64,000 nucleotides of DNA. Source: Panopea generosa. Taxonomy: Eukaryota; Mollusca; Bivalvia; Adapedonta; Hiatellidae. Location of the stretch: NCBI GenBank assembly GCA_029582155.1, contig CM055901.1, positions 24,585,657-24,649,656 of the forward strand, given 5' to 3'. Below are positions 1 to 11,379 of the stretch, one piece after another. Numbering within the stretch: position 1 is the first letter of the stretch; each line of letters begins with the position of its first letter. A program made the position numbers and the translations under genes. The notes beneath the pieces are model-generated. The model did not search any database and was not told the origin of the DNA. It saw only the letters and a list, made by a program, of their open reading frames with translations.

Positions 1-122
1 GTAGTGTAGATTTAAACAAAAGTGTTGATGTACATTTAGGCACTGCATACTTATAATAATGATGGCGTTTAGGGTCTAGCAAATAACGTGACAGTCACTG
101 TGGTTATCATTTTGTAATTCGG

Positions 123-188
123 GAGCTCTATGCGTCAAGATGTCAGACCCGTATTAAAATGGATGTTTATATTTGACGCATAGAGCTC
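123..188. repeat. Perfect 16-bp inverted repeat (hairpin) beside the 16-bp array
   Basis: GAGCTCTATGCGTCAA at 123-138 is exactly inverted at 173-188, with a 34-nt loop. The arm is a variant of the array unit that begins at 211. Confidence 0.85.
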
Positions 189-210
189 TATACGTCGAGA
201 CATAACGCAA

Positions 211-480
211 CGGGAGCTCTCTGCATCGGGAGCATTATGCATCAGGAGCTCTATGCATCGGGAGCTCTATGCATCATGAGCTCTATGCATCGGGAGCTCT
301 ATGCATCAGGAGCTCTATGCATCGGGAGCTCTATGCATCGGGAGCATTATGCATCAGGAGCTCTATGCATCGGGAGCTCTATGCATCAGGAGCTCTATGC
401 ATCGGGAGCTCTATGCATCGGGAGCTCTGTGCATCAGGAGATGTATGCATCGGGAGCCCTATGCATGAGGAGTTCTATAG
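211..480. repeat. 16-bp minisatellite (about 17 copies)
   Basis: The unit is GGAGCTCTATGCATCG with few substitutions (ATT for CTC, CAGG for CGGG). It contains two palindromes, GAGCTC and ATGCAT. Because 16 is not a multiple of 3, both visible + frames are open with a 16-residue period; they are not genes. An inverted copy of the unit occurs at about 1099-1117. Confidence 0.95.
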
Positions 481-1060
481 GGTCTCACAAAGCATGCTAA
501 TCCAAACCACTATACCAACGAAGCGTTCGTAATGGTCATCTGATATCCGAGGATTTAAAGATCACATTACCTCAATGATCGTCATTTGTTCGTCCACATA
601 AACCTGTCCCTGGGCATTAATTCACGTTCAGCACAGAGCCATTTATTATTGGAACCTTCATAACCAAATTAAGTTGCGGTTTCCTGGGTCCCCTGGAGGG
701 TTGTACATTCACATCAGCGAGCCATCGGTACTGTTACTCGAGCAACTTGAAATCTACGTTAATGAAAGAAGCACATGGCGAGGCAAACGGTGTCATGTTG
801 AAATAAAAGGAAATTAAAAGTGTTGTAATACAGTAGAATTATGAGGATATTAGGCTTGGTTCAAAGAACGAATCAGATTATTAATAATCATCTGGTTTGC
901 TTGAAAGCAGTTTAGAACATAATCAGAGATTTTATACTCCAGTGACATTTTTTGTTTTATATGTTATGGATTCACAATTTCATCGTTATGTACGACCGAT
1001 ATCAGACATATCACACCGCTCACTCGTATATAGAACTATGCAGGCACGCGCTGTGAGACC
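481..1060. other. Intergenic/intronic, nothing recognised
   Basis: No tandem repeat, element end or convincing coding frame is visible. Confidence 0.5.
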
Positions 1061-1117
1061 GCACAGAGCTCATGAGCTGAGCTCTATGCGCCGAATATAA
1101 AACTGCATAGAGCTCCC
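1061..1117. repeat. Inverted outlier copies of the 16-bp unit
   Basis: GAGCTCTATGCG near 1078 and GCATAGAGCTCCCGAT near 1101 match the 16-bp array unit, the latter in reverse orientation, about 600 bp from the array. Confidence 0.6.
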
Positions 1118-2030
1118 GATGGCGGGAATAGTACCATATAGACACGTGCTCCGTCAATAATTAATAGCCGAACGCAAACACTAATGCACGTGCTCGGCAA
1201 TAGATCATCGCCGACAGACATGTTTCATAGCCGACTGTACAATATTGTCACGCTCGCCGGCAATAACGTTTTGCAGCAATATGCCATCGCCGATAGGTTT
1301 GGAATATGTGCCATGATAGTAACTGCATGATGTCTGTCCCCCTGGTGCCGTAATGTTTGGCCTTATGAAATATGTTTTTTTTAAAATAAGTGCTTAATTC
1401 ATGAATTCATATATACCATATTTCCATTTGGTTAAAGACGCCAATAATTTTTGACAACAATAAAATGTCATTTTTATGTCGTCATGGAATATCAACGATG
1501 TACAAATCGATATGTATATCAAAGTACCATTGTTTAAAAAAAATAGATATATCTGTATCCAGTAAATATGTAAATGTCAGACAGTGGGTGTTTATCCTTA
1601 TAGATATGACCAGCAGATGGTTAAGATTAAGGTAATAATAATGTGTATTATTGTGCGAGCGCGTGCTTTATTATTCAAAGCTGTAATAAATATATCTATT
1701 TTCGAAAACAGTCGCAGTGTGGGGATGCTGTCATTTTATTTTTTAAATACATAGTGCTTTCTAAGACTTTGCAGACATGATATTTATCTTTGATAAATTG
1801 CGAGATCAAGAAATCTGCGATTTATGAAATTAATTCTCCATCTCCACTTCTGCATCAAATTTCAAATAAATATAAAATAACGGAATTCTTCGATTTGACT
1901 CGACGTGAAACGACACGTAGATCGTAAAAGGAACATTTGTTTAATACAGGTCTGCTATATACTAATACGTCTGTAGCTCTCATAACATACAACCACAGTA
2001 TGATCTCAAATATAAGACAATGATGCTTTT
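1118..2030. other. Non-coding; degenerate CACGTGCTC/GCCGA motifs at 1140-1310
   Basis: CACGTGCTC, GGCAATA and ATCGCCGA recur irregularly between 1140 and 1310, perhaps a decayed tandem repeat. The rest is AT-rich with no recognisable feature. Confidence 0.35.
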
Positions 2031-2042
2031 AGAACATTGCCA
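2031..2042. repeat. Target-site duplication, left copy
   Basis: AGAACATTGCCA, identical to 2281-2292, flanks the SINE. Confidence 0.9.
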
Positions 2043-2280
2043 GGGGTCCTCCGTGGCCGAGTCGTCTCAAGATCACTTACCTCTACGCCACCGCTAAGGT
2101 TGTAGGTTCGAGTCCCGCTCGCTCCAAAAATCTTTATGTGAGAAAGTTTCCAGTTATTGTCGGAAGGACGGTGGTTCTACTTAGTCTGACTAAGTCTGAG
2201 GTCTTCCCACACCGATAAAACTGGATATGCCATACATAATCTGAAATGTGTTGAAAATGGCGTTAAACCCCATTAAAAAA
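2043..2280 (+). mobile_element. tRNA-derived SINE (family 1), intact, with target-site duplication
   Basis: A tRNA-like head carries a pol III A box (TGGCCGAGTCG, 2054-2064) and a perfect B box (GGTTCGAGTCC, 2105-2115). A body with GAGGTCTTCC follows, then the 3' end GGCGTTAAACCCC and an A-rich tail. It is bounded by the 12-bp direct repeat AGAACATTGCCA at 2031-2042 and 2281-2292. Non-autonomous; it would depend on a LINE reverse transcriptase. Confidence 0.9.
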
Positions 2281-2292
2281 AGAACATTGCCA
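2281..2292. repeat. Target-site duplication, right copy
   Basis: AGAACATTGCCA, identical to 2031-2042. Confidence 0.9.
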
Positions 2293-3762
2293 CAACGAAA
2301 TCTATGTATTTTCAGTAGAACGTTACGATGGACATCAACGCAATGTCACTCTATCTAGAGTATTTTATTGGTAGTATTTTAATGGTAGTACTTTATTGGT
2401 AGTTGTTTTATATGTTGTTTAGGCCCCTAACATTATCATTTGTAAAGTGGTCTGTCAAAAGTCCCGACCTCAATCTAATATAACATAGTTCAACGTATAA
2501 ATTTAGATATAATAGTGCAGCGACATCGGCCTGAAAAAAAATTGTGATGAACACTAACAGGGCATATATTACAGCGGACAAATACTTTATTAGTAATATT
2601 TTAATTTTCCGGCTTGGTTATTTCTTTGCATGGAGTATTTTGTTACAATATGCCCATTGACTAAAAATGTATATATGAGTATTATACTAAATTTTTTCTA
2701 AAAAATAATACAAATAGTAGATTCTTTTGATTTTTTTTTAAAATTCATTTTCGCATATACATTTGCAAATTTATATGTGAAATGAGAAATTGATTTTACA
2801 GAAAAAGCGTAAAAAAAGATGGACGTTTTCGAACCTAACGGAAACACTTATTTCACAAAAAAAACATACAAACACCATTATTCAATTAAATAATATGTTA
2901 AAACACGGCCTATAGACTATCATTTACAAATAGAGAATAGTATACATATGAACCTTGGCATTCAGATCACATGTTACAGAGGACGTTATTGGATTTTTCC
3001 ATATACTCTTGTGAACTTCATATAACCTAAACAATCCTGCAAACATAGTTCCAGATAAATTAGATAAGCCCATTGATCAATACTCGTTCATTTAGCAATT
3101 TTAGCAGAGCGTGCAGAGATAGTCAGATTACGTAAAAATTAGTCCCAACAGACACCGGTTATAATTCATCACTTTACCTATGTCAACTCAATTTTAGAAA
3201 TTCAATTGAAGGCAAAACAGTCAAATAAATAAAAACGCTATAATAATTTTGGTTCACTTTCATCTAATGAACTTTAATTCAAACCCTTGGGAGTTCTTGT
3301 GCCCGCGTTCGTAAATTTGCGATTATCTTGGCGTTAATTTCTGAAGTTAAGGAGAAAACAGCAATGAAGTTCCTACAGTAGTTGAACAACGTTATACCAA
3401 CTTTCGAAACTTTTTACATTATGTTTCTGTCTAAACCGCAATAACTCTCCGTTAGTGAAGTGTCCGCGGGTCTCGCCCCTATGTCGTATGCGATTCTTTT
3501 AGCGAAAAGACCTCAGATGATCACGTATATTTGCTGCGAATATTTTTGTCTTGCCTTTAACGGTATGTTTAATTACTGTTTGGTTGTCATTAAGGAATGT
3601 TCCGTTTGCAAGAACTTGATTAACTTGATTACGAACATTGAGCGTTTACAACTAGTGTGGTATTTATAGTTTCTACATGAATGCGAGCAGATTAGTTTTA
3701 AATTAACGTGTATTCCGATACGAATAAACGTTCGAGTTTAAAACATTTGGGACCGGCTCTGG
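2293..3762. other. AT-rich non-coding, nothing recognised
   Basis: Only short spurious open frames (for example 3460-3669) and homopolymer runs are seen. Confidence 0.5.
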
Positions 3763-3784
3763 GGTCTTTCGTGGCCGAGGTTTT

Positions 3785-4065
3785 TCTCTCTCTAATATTC
3801 AGCGTAATGTTATGCCATCGAGGGATAACAGATGATCAGTTAACTCAACCACTCTTTTCTGGGATCTTAAAATAGTAAGCAGTACTCAAGTACATCCATT
3901 TTCGCAAGTAACGTTCCACTTGAATCGGCGTTGAGATATGAAGAATGACAGTTAGACGCAGTGTCGTAAATCGTTCACCACGGAAACTGCGGCCATGCAG
4001 GGATTCGAACTCACTACCCCTGGAATGATAGTTAAACACGTTACCGACTGAGTAAACCGGGTCCG
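3785..4065 (-). mobile_element. tRNA-derived SINE (family 2), minus strand
   Basis: Read on the minus strand it starts with a tRNA-like head (GTTTACTCAGTCGGTAACG, then GAGTTCGAATCCCTGC as B box) and continues through the same body as the copies at 17571 and 23937 (GTTAACTGATC, GGCATAAC). The ATTG-type tail is lost here. It separates a short family-1 SINE head at 3763-3782 from the family-1 copy at 4066. Confidence 0.8.
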
Positions 4066-4302
4066 ACTGTGTCCAAGTGGTTAAAGATTCTGTTGTCCAT
4101 TAACCACTTATCCTCCACTACTGTGGTCGTGGGTTCTGGCCCAGTTCGGTTCAAAAACATTATATGAGAAAGTGTGCCTGTTTCTCGGGTAAATACGGTG
4201 GTTCTTCTCAGATTCATTTTGAGGTCTTCACTGGATTTGCCATATAGAACATGTCATGTACTGAAAATGGAGTTAACACCCCATTCATCAAATAAAACAA
4301 AT
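4062..4302 (+). mobile_element. Degraded family-1 SINE
   Basis: GTCCAAGTGGTTAAAGATT matches a Ser/Leu-type A-box region, and GTGGGTTCTGGCCC is a damaged B box. The body shares ATGAGAAAGT, CGGTGGTTCTTCTC, GAGGTCTTC and ATGGAGTTAACACCCCATT with the intact copy at 2043. Confidence 0.75.
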
Positions 4303-5047
4303 AGATATTTCATTAAGACAATAAGAGTTTTATATCGATCATTGTAGATAAAATATTCATTCTTGTTTTCATTAATATTGATCGTTTACTTGAGGTGACA
4401 TGTTTTAACATGGGTAATTTTACCATGCAAAACGGAATTGTCAGCTTTGCTATAAACATAATGATTATATAATAAAATAATAATTGATGTATTAAAACAC
4501 AAAATATATATTTTGTACAACAAACTCATTATTTAGCTAGATGAAATAAATATTTTATTGTATTACGACTGACTGGCAATGATTTAAAACAGTGTTTTCA
4601 TGGGGAAGATATTCCGTTTGTTAGTTGTATAAGATAACATTATGAAGGCAAGAAAATACATAATTTGACATGGCAATAAAATCTTAGATATTGCTATTTA
4701 TCATTTCACTTCAGCCAGTACGCAATAGCTGATTGCAAGCGTTATAGAATATGACAGGGTTTATATAATTAACAACGCCCGCACACAATCAACCAATCAA
4801 AATCACAGTGGCAGGATGAAATCTGTCTAAAGTGAAATAGTTCACGTATTCAAGATATATAATCAAGTCAGTTGGTCAGATTCATTTTATATTTCGGTTT
4901 GTAGTAGGATATCTGGAAACTCCGAAAACGATCTTTTATTGTCTGTAAAAAATATCTAGATGTTTATGTAAAAAGCCAACGACTCATTTGTGCGTATAAA
5001 GGCGATGTATATAACATGAACAATAAGTGTATTTATGTAAACTGTTC
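4303..5047. other. AT-rich non-coding, nothing recognised
   Basis: No repeats or coding signal seen. Confidence 0.5.
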
Positions 5048-5049
5048 TG

Positions 5050-5340
5050 TAGCCAGACCTAGTCTGTACCTGTCCCTGACATCTCTCGTTTCCTGAAGAA
5101 AAAGCAGGGAATTCCATGCTTGTCCCTAAACTAAGTGAAATGTGACTTGCAGATAGTTTTTTTGCTCATCATGTAACTATAGGGACAGAAAAAATATCGA
5201 AATTAACCTCGCAATTATTAAGCTTCTCCAACGTAAAATTGACCAACCAATCAGCGCGTTCTTATTGTTGCCAGATGTAGCCAATCAGCGTACTCCAAAT
5301 GGTATGTGATAGACTCTGGCGGTGAGAGCTGGGTCGGCTT
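5050..5340 (-). mobile_element. Diverged copy of the ~215-bp CCAAT/CRE dispersed element
   Basis: AAAAAGCAGGGAATTCCATG, GACCAACCAATCAGCGCGTT and GAGAGCTGGGTC match, in reverse orientation, the copies at 49274, 50898 and 55659. It is longer than those because of extra sequence in the middle. Confidence 0.6.
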
Positions 5341-6265
5341 TAACAGTTTATCAACTTGAGTCTATGTCAAACCATTTCTGTTCTAAATATTAAATTTTAT
5401 CGATTAACTGAGACTTACAATAACTTTTATTCAAATTATAGTTTATAGTTTAATTCTTCAAACTAGTGCTAAACTTACCTTTTCGGTATTTCTTGATATC
5501 TAGTTGTATTAATATTTTGACAAGTTTTCTTTGACTGGATCTTTTTACCAATGAAAACATTATAAACATGAAGGAAACAAACCAATGGTAGTTTTAAACC
5601 TTTAACCTACGTGATTTTTATCTTCATTTATCTGTATTCATATTGAAACGAGTATAATTTCACAACCTATTAAACGTGTTCTTATTATTCAAGTTTTAAA
5701 ATCGTATAAAATATTAAGTATTCAGCAGACGTACTGTGATCTGTCGGTTTTGTTTTGCGTGCTTATCGGCACGTTTTGTAGCAACAACAGATGATGTCGG
5801 TAATAATTATGTTCTCTTCTACACTCAGTAAAGATTTCTGACACACACACATATTTACAGATGATGGATCTGTATAAGGAAACGTCTATATATTTGCGGA
5901 CGTCTTGAACCCGTTATTTACTTTGAAGATTGAACCTCCGGCCAAATAATTGTAACCAAATTAATTAAAGACAAGACTGATCTCCTCTTGACGGTTGTGT
6001 TATTAAAGTGTTGATACGCACGTCATTGCGCATTTTTGCATTTGCTAATAACTAATCAGCTAATTATTTATATGTTTCTCACCTCTTCAGTCAGTTTAAA
6101 GAAGTTTTCAATCGCACCGGTTACTGTAGGATGCTGACTGACAGGTTGTGGTATAATATATATCTAACTATTTACAAGGTCTAACAAGCGTTGTTAAAAT
6201 GTTTTCGAGATGAATGTAAAGTATAAACAGTGGTTTAATTAGTTAACTGAATGATGCGGCTGTTT
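5341..6265. other. AT-rich non-coding, nothing recognised
   Basis: No repeats, element ends or coding signal seen. Confidence 0.5.
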
Positions 6266-6285
6266 TGATTGATTGATTGATTGAT
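6266..6285. repeat. (GATT)n microsatellite
   Basis: Five tandem GATT units. Confidence 0.9.
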
Positions 6286-6553
6286 TTCGTGATTGGTCAG
6301 TTGATTGAATGTGTTCGGCAGAGCAGTAAGCCTGGAGATATAAGTACTGTTGCGCTACATACCGGAGTTCAATGCTTTGTCTGAGTGGTTAATTATTTAG
6401 TTTATTTTGATGCTCAATTTGTCGACGTCATGTCAGGTTAGGAATAAACCAATGCAATAAGATTATAAAGCAATAATGGAAATAAATACGATTTCTAGAA
6501 AATAATTACCATGTGATTAATCCATATTGAAATCGGTAGAGTGTTCATGTATT

Positions 6554-6554
<1 letters not shown>

Positions 6555-6619
<65 letters not shown>
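6555..6619. repeat. (GA)n microsatellite
   Basis: About 32 uninterrupted GA dinucleotides. Confidence 0.98.
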
Positions 6620-6620
<1 letters not shown>

Positions 6621-6898
6621 GTTATTGGCATTCAAAACGCACAATTATTAAAACAACACAAGCACACGTAATGCCTTGACTTGAATAATATTATAACATG
6701 AAATGACATTTTTAAACTTACAAACATGTATTTGACATTGGAACTTTCGGTGGTAAAGAAATTAATTATATTACTTTGTTTTTAAAAAAATCAATTTTGA
6801 TACCTAACCATTTTCATTTCTCGTTTTTAACAAGCACGTTCCGCAGGGTTTGTCAACAAAATACAGTAATTTAAGTAAAAAGACATGAAATATTTTTA
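6620..6898. other. AT-rich non-coding, nothing recognised
   Basis: No recognisable feature. Confidence 0.5.
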
Positions 6899-7092
6899 TG
6901 CCCCATTTCCCCCCATTTTTTTGGGTGGCATATAGTATTCGCAGCGTCCGTCCGTCCTTCCGTCCGGTAGTTTGTGTCCGGCCTGTAACTTTGTCATGCA
7001 CTGATGGATTTTGTAAATACTTGCTACAAATGATCAACATAACATGACGACGCGAGCATGCAACACTTACCAGTGGCATTTCTTGTAACTGT
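6899..7092 (-). mobile_element. Short pearl-like element (single core unit)
   Basis: On the minus strand: AAGAAATGCCACTGGTAAGTG, a core segment with CGTCGTCATGTTATGTTGA and CATGACAAAGTTAC, a (GACG/GACGGAC)n stretch, GCTGCGAATACTATATGCC, and a G-rich end. The order matches the long copy at 20364-21672, which has several core units. This arrangement is like the pearl/CvA elements described from bivalves. Confidence 0.7.
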
Positions 7093-8074
7093 TTTTGCCA
7101 AGCTTTATTTATAGTACAGGAGTGATTATAACGATAGTGAAATGTTCTATTAGCGAGTATAGTCCCACGTCGACACCATAACCAAACAACTTCAAGTTTA
7201 TGTTTAATCTCAGTTGAAAATGTATCCCCAAAATTAGATATATAATTTACTATATGTTATTTTATGTAGTTTATCAACACTTTTTAACCTTTTCATTTAG
7301 ATCATTTTTATCATGCAAGAATTTAGTTGGAGAGAAATATGGTATTTTACATAATTGCCAAAATGTAATACTAGTCAGTTTATATGATTAATAAAACGTT
7401 GGTTAGCAGCAAAAGCAAAATACTATCCAATCAGGTATGATTGCGTAATGTAATGTCTAATGCCATGGTATAATCTATTTAAAGAATAATCACATGTGTA
7501 TTGAAAACACAGACATGCTCAGGTAAATATAAACACAAAAAAAAAGCAAGTGATGGTATACGTAGGTGTACGTATGTATTATTGACCGACCCAGACACTG
7601 CCGGATTCAGACGACAAAGAAATCACACTTGAGATGATTCGTTTGTCTGTATAAAAGGAAATTGTACGACGGCTGCAGAATCAAGATATTGACGTATTCA
7701 TTAAAAGACACATATTGGCGTTTCCTAAATTAGGCAAAATTTAATATTGAAATATGATTAGGGCCGAGTTTTCCAGCGTGCTACGTTAAGATAAACTTTC
7801 ACATTATTATATTTTACAGTTTAGTTCATTCAAGTACATAAAAGTGTACTTACAATCATCACACAATGTCAATAGAAAAAAATCTGAATTTTCACAATAG
7901 TCACATTGTCTCCTATTTAACTCCATTTACAATATTCCCTCCAGGAGACTGATGCATGTCATGACATTTGCCAACATCCCTTTCAGGGTATTCTTCACTT
8001 ATAGATTACTTTATGGGCGCCTGAAATAGATTGGCAGAATACAATTAATGGAATGCAATGAAAGACAAAACGGT
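7093..8074. other. AT-rich non-coding, nothing recognised
   Basis: No repeat or coding signal could be supported. Confidence 0.5.
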
Positions 8075-8412
8075 TTAGGCATTACACCTCTCACACAACA
8101 ATTCATTGTGTGCTGTTCTACATATAGAGACATGCACTTCTAAAACACCGGATACATTACCAATGGTTCTAAAAGTGCCTTGTTCCCATAGATAGTCCTC
8201 TGTTGGTCCAATTATGCAGAAAAAAACATGGGGTTGATAAGGTTGCTTTTTCACAATTTCGATGGTTTGATGGCACCCCTTCATTTTTGACAATTCTGCC
8301 CATTTGTTGAAGTGTATCACTACGCATCTTTAAACTGGTATAGCTTCTTCAAACAGTTCCCAGTGTCATCCAAACGTGGCAGAAATCATAAAAATGTTCC
8401 AGTGTTCCCATA
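8075..8412 (-). pseudogene. Frameshifted protein-like relic, family not recognised
   Basis: The minus strand holds an 81-codon open frame (8075-8320) of balanced, protein-like composition that includes FNKWAELSKMKGC, QPHVFFCIIGP and a C-terminal LLCERCNA. Just upstream on the minus strand, two other frames give short protein-like pieces, GTLEHFYDF followed by PRLDDTGNCLKKLYQFKDA, so the coding signal passes through two frames before reaching the long one. This suggests a decayed exon or transposon fragment with two frameshifts. Cysteines near the end might bind metal, but no known domain could be assigned. It lies next to the 43-bp array and has no convincing splice sites, although a GTGAGA donor-like site sits within the CERC codons. 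Confidence 0.4.
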
Positions 8413-8692
8413 TGCATAAAGGAATATGACATTTTATACATTTTCAAAAAAAATATTTCCCAACCGCTTTGCACAGCTCTAATTTCTTGCACGTAAGAAT
8501 CTTGCTAACGTCATGTAGGGGAAGTGATTCTTAAGTGAGATCTACAGCACGCCAGTGACATTTCATTTGACAAGCATTTTTAAATATAATATTTTAAATA
8601 ATTATTAACTCATGTTAAAATATCCTATCCGATCAACACATATATATTTAACCGAACAAAGAGAGCAACTATATTTTAATTTAGGATGTGCA

Positions 8693-9542
8693 TCGCATAC
8701 CTGACACTGTCTTCGTAGTGTCGTGTCCGGAGGCGTCGTATACCAAACACTGTCTTCGTATTGTCGCGTACGGAGGCGTCGTATACCAAACATTGTCTTC
8801 GTAGTGTCGTGTACGGAGACGTCGTATACCAAACACTGTCTTCGTATTGTCGCGTACGGAGGCGTCGTATACCAAACATTGTCTTCGTAGTGTCGTGTAC
8901 GGAGACGTCGTATACCGAACACTGTCTTCGTAGTGTCGTGTACGGTGGCGTCGTATACCGAACACTGTCTTCGTAGTGTCGTGTACGGAGACATCGTATA
9001 CCAAACACTGTCTTAGTATTGTCGTATCTGGAGGCGTCGTATACCAAACACTGTCTTCGTATTGTGGTGTCCGGAGGCGTCGTATACCGAACACTGTCTT
9101 CGTAGTGTCGTGTCCGGAGGCGTAGTATACCGAAAACTGTCTTCGTATTGTCGTGTCCGGAGCCGTCGTATACCGAACACTGTCTTCGTAGTGTCGTGTT
9201 CGGAGGCGTCGTATACCGAACACTGTCTCCGTATTGTCGTGTCCGGAGGTGTCGTATACCGAACACTGTTTTCGTAGTGTCTTGTCCGGAGGCGTCGTAT
9301 AACGAACACTGTCTTTGTAGTGTCGTGTCCGGAGGTGTCGTATACCGAACACTGTCTTCGTAGTGTCGTGTTCGGAGGCGTCGTATACCGAACACTGTCT
9401 CCGTATTGTCGTCTCCGGAGGTGTCGTATACCGAACACTGTTTTCGTAGTGTCTTGTCCGGAGGCGTCGTATACCGAACGCTGTCTTCGTAGTGTCGTGT
9501 CCTGAGGTGTCGTATACCGATCACTGTCTCGTATTGTTGTGT
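8693..9542. repeat. 43-bp satellite array (about 20 copies) with 86- and 172-bp higher-order units
   Basis: The unit includes GGAGGCGTCGTATACCGAAC and ACTGTCTTCGTAGTGTCGTG. Since 43 is not divisible by 3, the minus-strand open frame of up to 289 codons has a 43-residue period and is a by-product. The left third alternates two variants (86 bp). A block of four units recurs at 9193 and 9365, giving a 172-bp higher-order repeat. Confidence 0.95.
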
Positions 9543-10442
9543 CATTAATTATTACCCTCGTGCAACTATGGCGTTCTCCCATGCGCCATAGAGTACGTCT
9601 GCATACAGCATCACCTATTTCTTTATATTAGATATTAGATATATATTTACCTGAACTAATTTTCTTCTCATTCGTATTTTGTCGGTTCACGCTTTGTTTA
9701 CTCTGCCTCGTTTTGTTGTGTTACGACGAGGGCTTGGAAGGAAGAGCGAGATGATTGCACCGGTTAACCAGCATTAAGCTTCATAGGGGCGGATATCCAA
9801 GACAATGCTCCTTATTGCCACGTACAAGTGTATTGTACTTTTGTGTTTTTTTATGTTTTTATTTTTATTAGGTTGGTTTGTACTTGGAATGCTTAGTCTC
9901 CATGTCGGCATATATTATTTTCTAATATTTATCACTATTGATATATTAACATACTTGGTTAAGTTAACAAGTTTAGAGCATACAATAAAATTACGTCTCG
10001 TATTTTGTTTTGTTGTTAAGTTGGTCTCTGCATTGTTCATTGTTTCATGTTTTGTAATGTTCGTGCAAGACTGTATATTTCATATTTACTCCTTTACCAT
10101 GACATCGTCTAGACAGGATACGGTTACCTCTGAATTTATACGGTCGAGATTGATGTGATGTCTGAACATCTATCATAGCAAAATGCCAATTGCTCTGCTA
10201 TTTTGCTGGGTTTTGTAACATTAATAAGAATGAGTTACTGCATGCGATATATAAAGGACTTAACCCCAGATGTATTTAAACAAAAATGAGTATAGACCCA
10301 ATTGCATATTTTTAAAGATGATTAGTATGTCACTTCGAACTAGATTGGAATGAACTAATTGGCTACAACTTTTCATATAAATATGAATTAAGAGATGTGC
10401 ATAATTGACATAATTTATGTCAATAATTCTTATGATTTTGTG
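9543..10442. other. Non-coding; contains a hydrophobic open frame at 9805-10158
   Basis: The 117-codon + frame is rich in Phe, Leu and Val, as AT-rich DNA gives by chance. No domain, splice site or paralogue is visible. Nothing else was recognised. Confidence 0.45.
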
Positions 10443-10650
10443 TTATGGTAGAACTTCGTTATCTCGAACACGGATGGCTGGAACACCACCTATAGCTCGA
10501 ACCATTTATCTGGTCCCGGCCGAATTCCTATTTAGATGTATATATATGCACAGGTTTGGTATGATGTTGAACAATACTTGGTTCAAACAACCCTTAACTC
10601 GAACTATTTTGTCCAATCCCTTCGGGTTCGAGGCCATAGAGGTTATACTT
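10443..10650. mobile_element. MITE-like element with imperfect terminal inverted repeats
   Basis: The left end GGTAGAACTTCGTTATCTCG and the inverted right end GTATAACCTCTATGGCCTCG match imperfectly. CTCGAA motifs recur inside at 10464, 10495 and 10602. It has no coding capacity. Confidence 0.6.
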
Positions 10651-10853
10651 TTTTTTTATAAAAAAATGACATGTATCTCTTCATGTCCTTGTGAGAAACT
10701 TTATTATTTAAATCATTAAAATCCGTAATTTTTTACTCTTATTATTAAATGTTGCCAATATTTAGATCACGCTCAAAAGTTTCATAAATTCATTTTCAGC
10801 ATCTGTGCTACAAAAAGGACATAAACACTCATTCTCATTATTCTTGTTTTCAC

Positions 10854-11290
10854 GGGGTCGTCCACAGCTGAAAAGTCTGAGGCACCGTCGTCAATTTGGC
10901 ATTTACGTTTCACCACTAAGGTCGTGGATTTGAGCTCAATACAAAATATAGTGCTAGTTCTTTGCGAACATGTTCATGATGAGGTCTTCATACACACAAA
11001 TAAAAAAAGGGTACTATATGCTCTATATCCCTTGTATACATATACCTATTACCGCGAATACCCGTATAATAACAATATCCCAGGCATGCACAAAGCTCCA
11101 ACTGCCGTTAGCGTCGACATTTGTTTACATTTCGTACCGGCAACTGTTTATTACTCAGCTCACTTAAGTTATTTTATTACTGTTTATTATTGATGCCATT
11201 GCTTACATGGTTGACACAGTTTTAGACTCGCGGTAATCGGTATAACCAGTATATATAATCTGTTGAATATGGCGTTAAACCATATTAGGA
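10854..11290 (+). mobile_element. Family-1 SINE interrupted by about 200-230 bp
   Basis: The head (GGTCGTCCACAGCTG, then B-box-like GTGGATTTGAGCTC) leads to GAGGTCTTCATACACA at about 10981. The matching 3' end (CGGTATAACCAGTATATATA, then GTTGAATATGGCGTTAAACC) resumes only at about 11233. The intervening AT-rich sequence is not part of other family-1 copies. Confidence 0.55.
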
Positions 11291-11379
11291 TATAATATAT
11301 TCACATAGTCAAATTTCGATCCTTTGTGGAGTATTGTCATCCCCCACCCCCTTGTTTAACTGGGTTGGATTGTTCAACA

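Noticed and set aside
211..480. CRISPR-like array
   Set aside because: The 16-bp units are contiguous with no spacers, and the DNA is eukaryotic.
8676..9582. Long minus-strand open frames (up to 289 codons)
   Set aside because: They follow the 43-bp unit in all frames; open reading is a result of repetition, with no domain or start context.
9805..10158. Hydrophobic 117-codon open frame resembling a membrane protein
   Set aside because: Phe/Leu/Ile richness is expected from T-rich DNA. No homology, splice sites or conserved motif could be seen.
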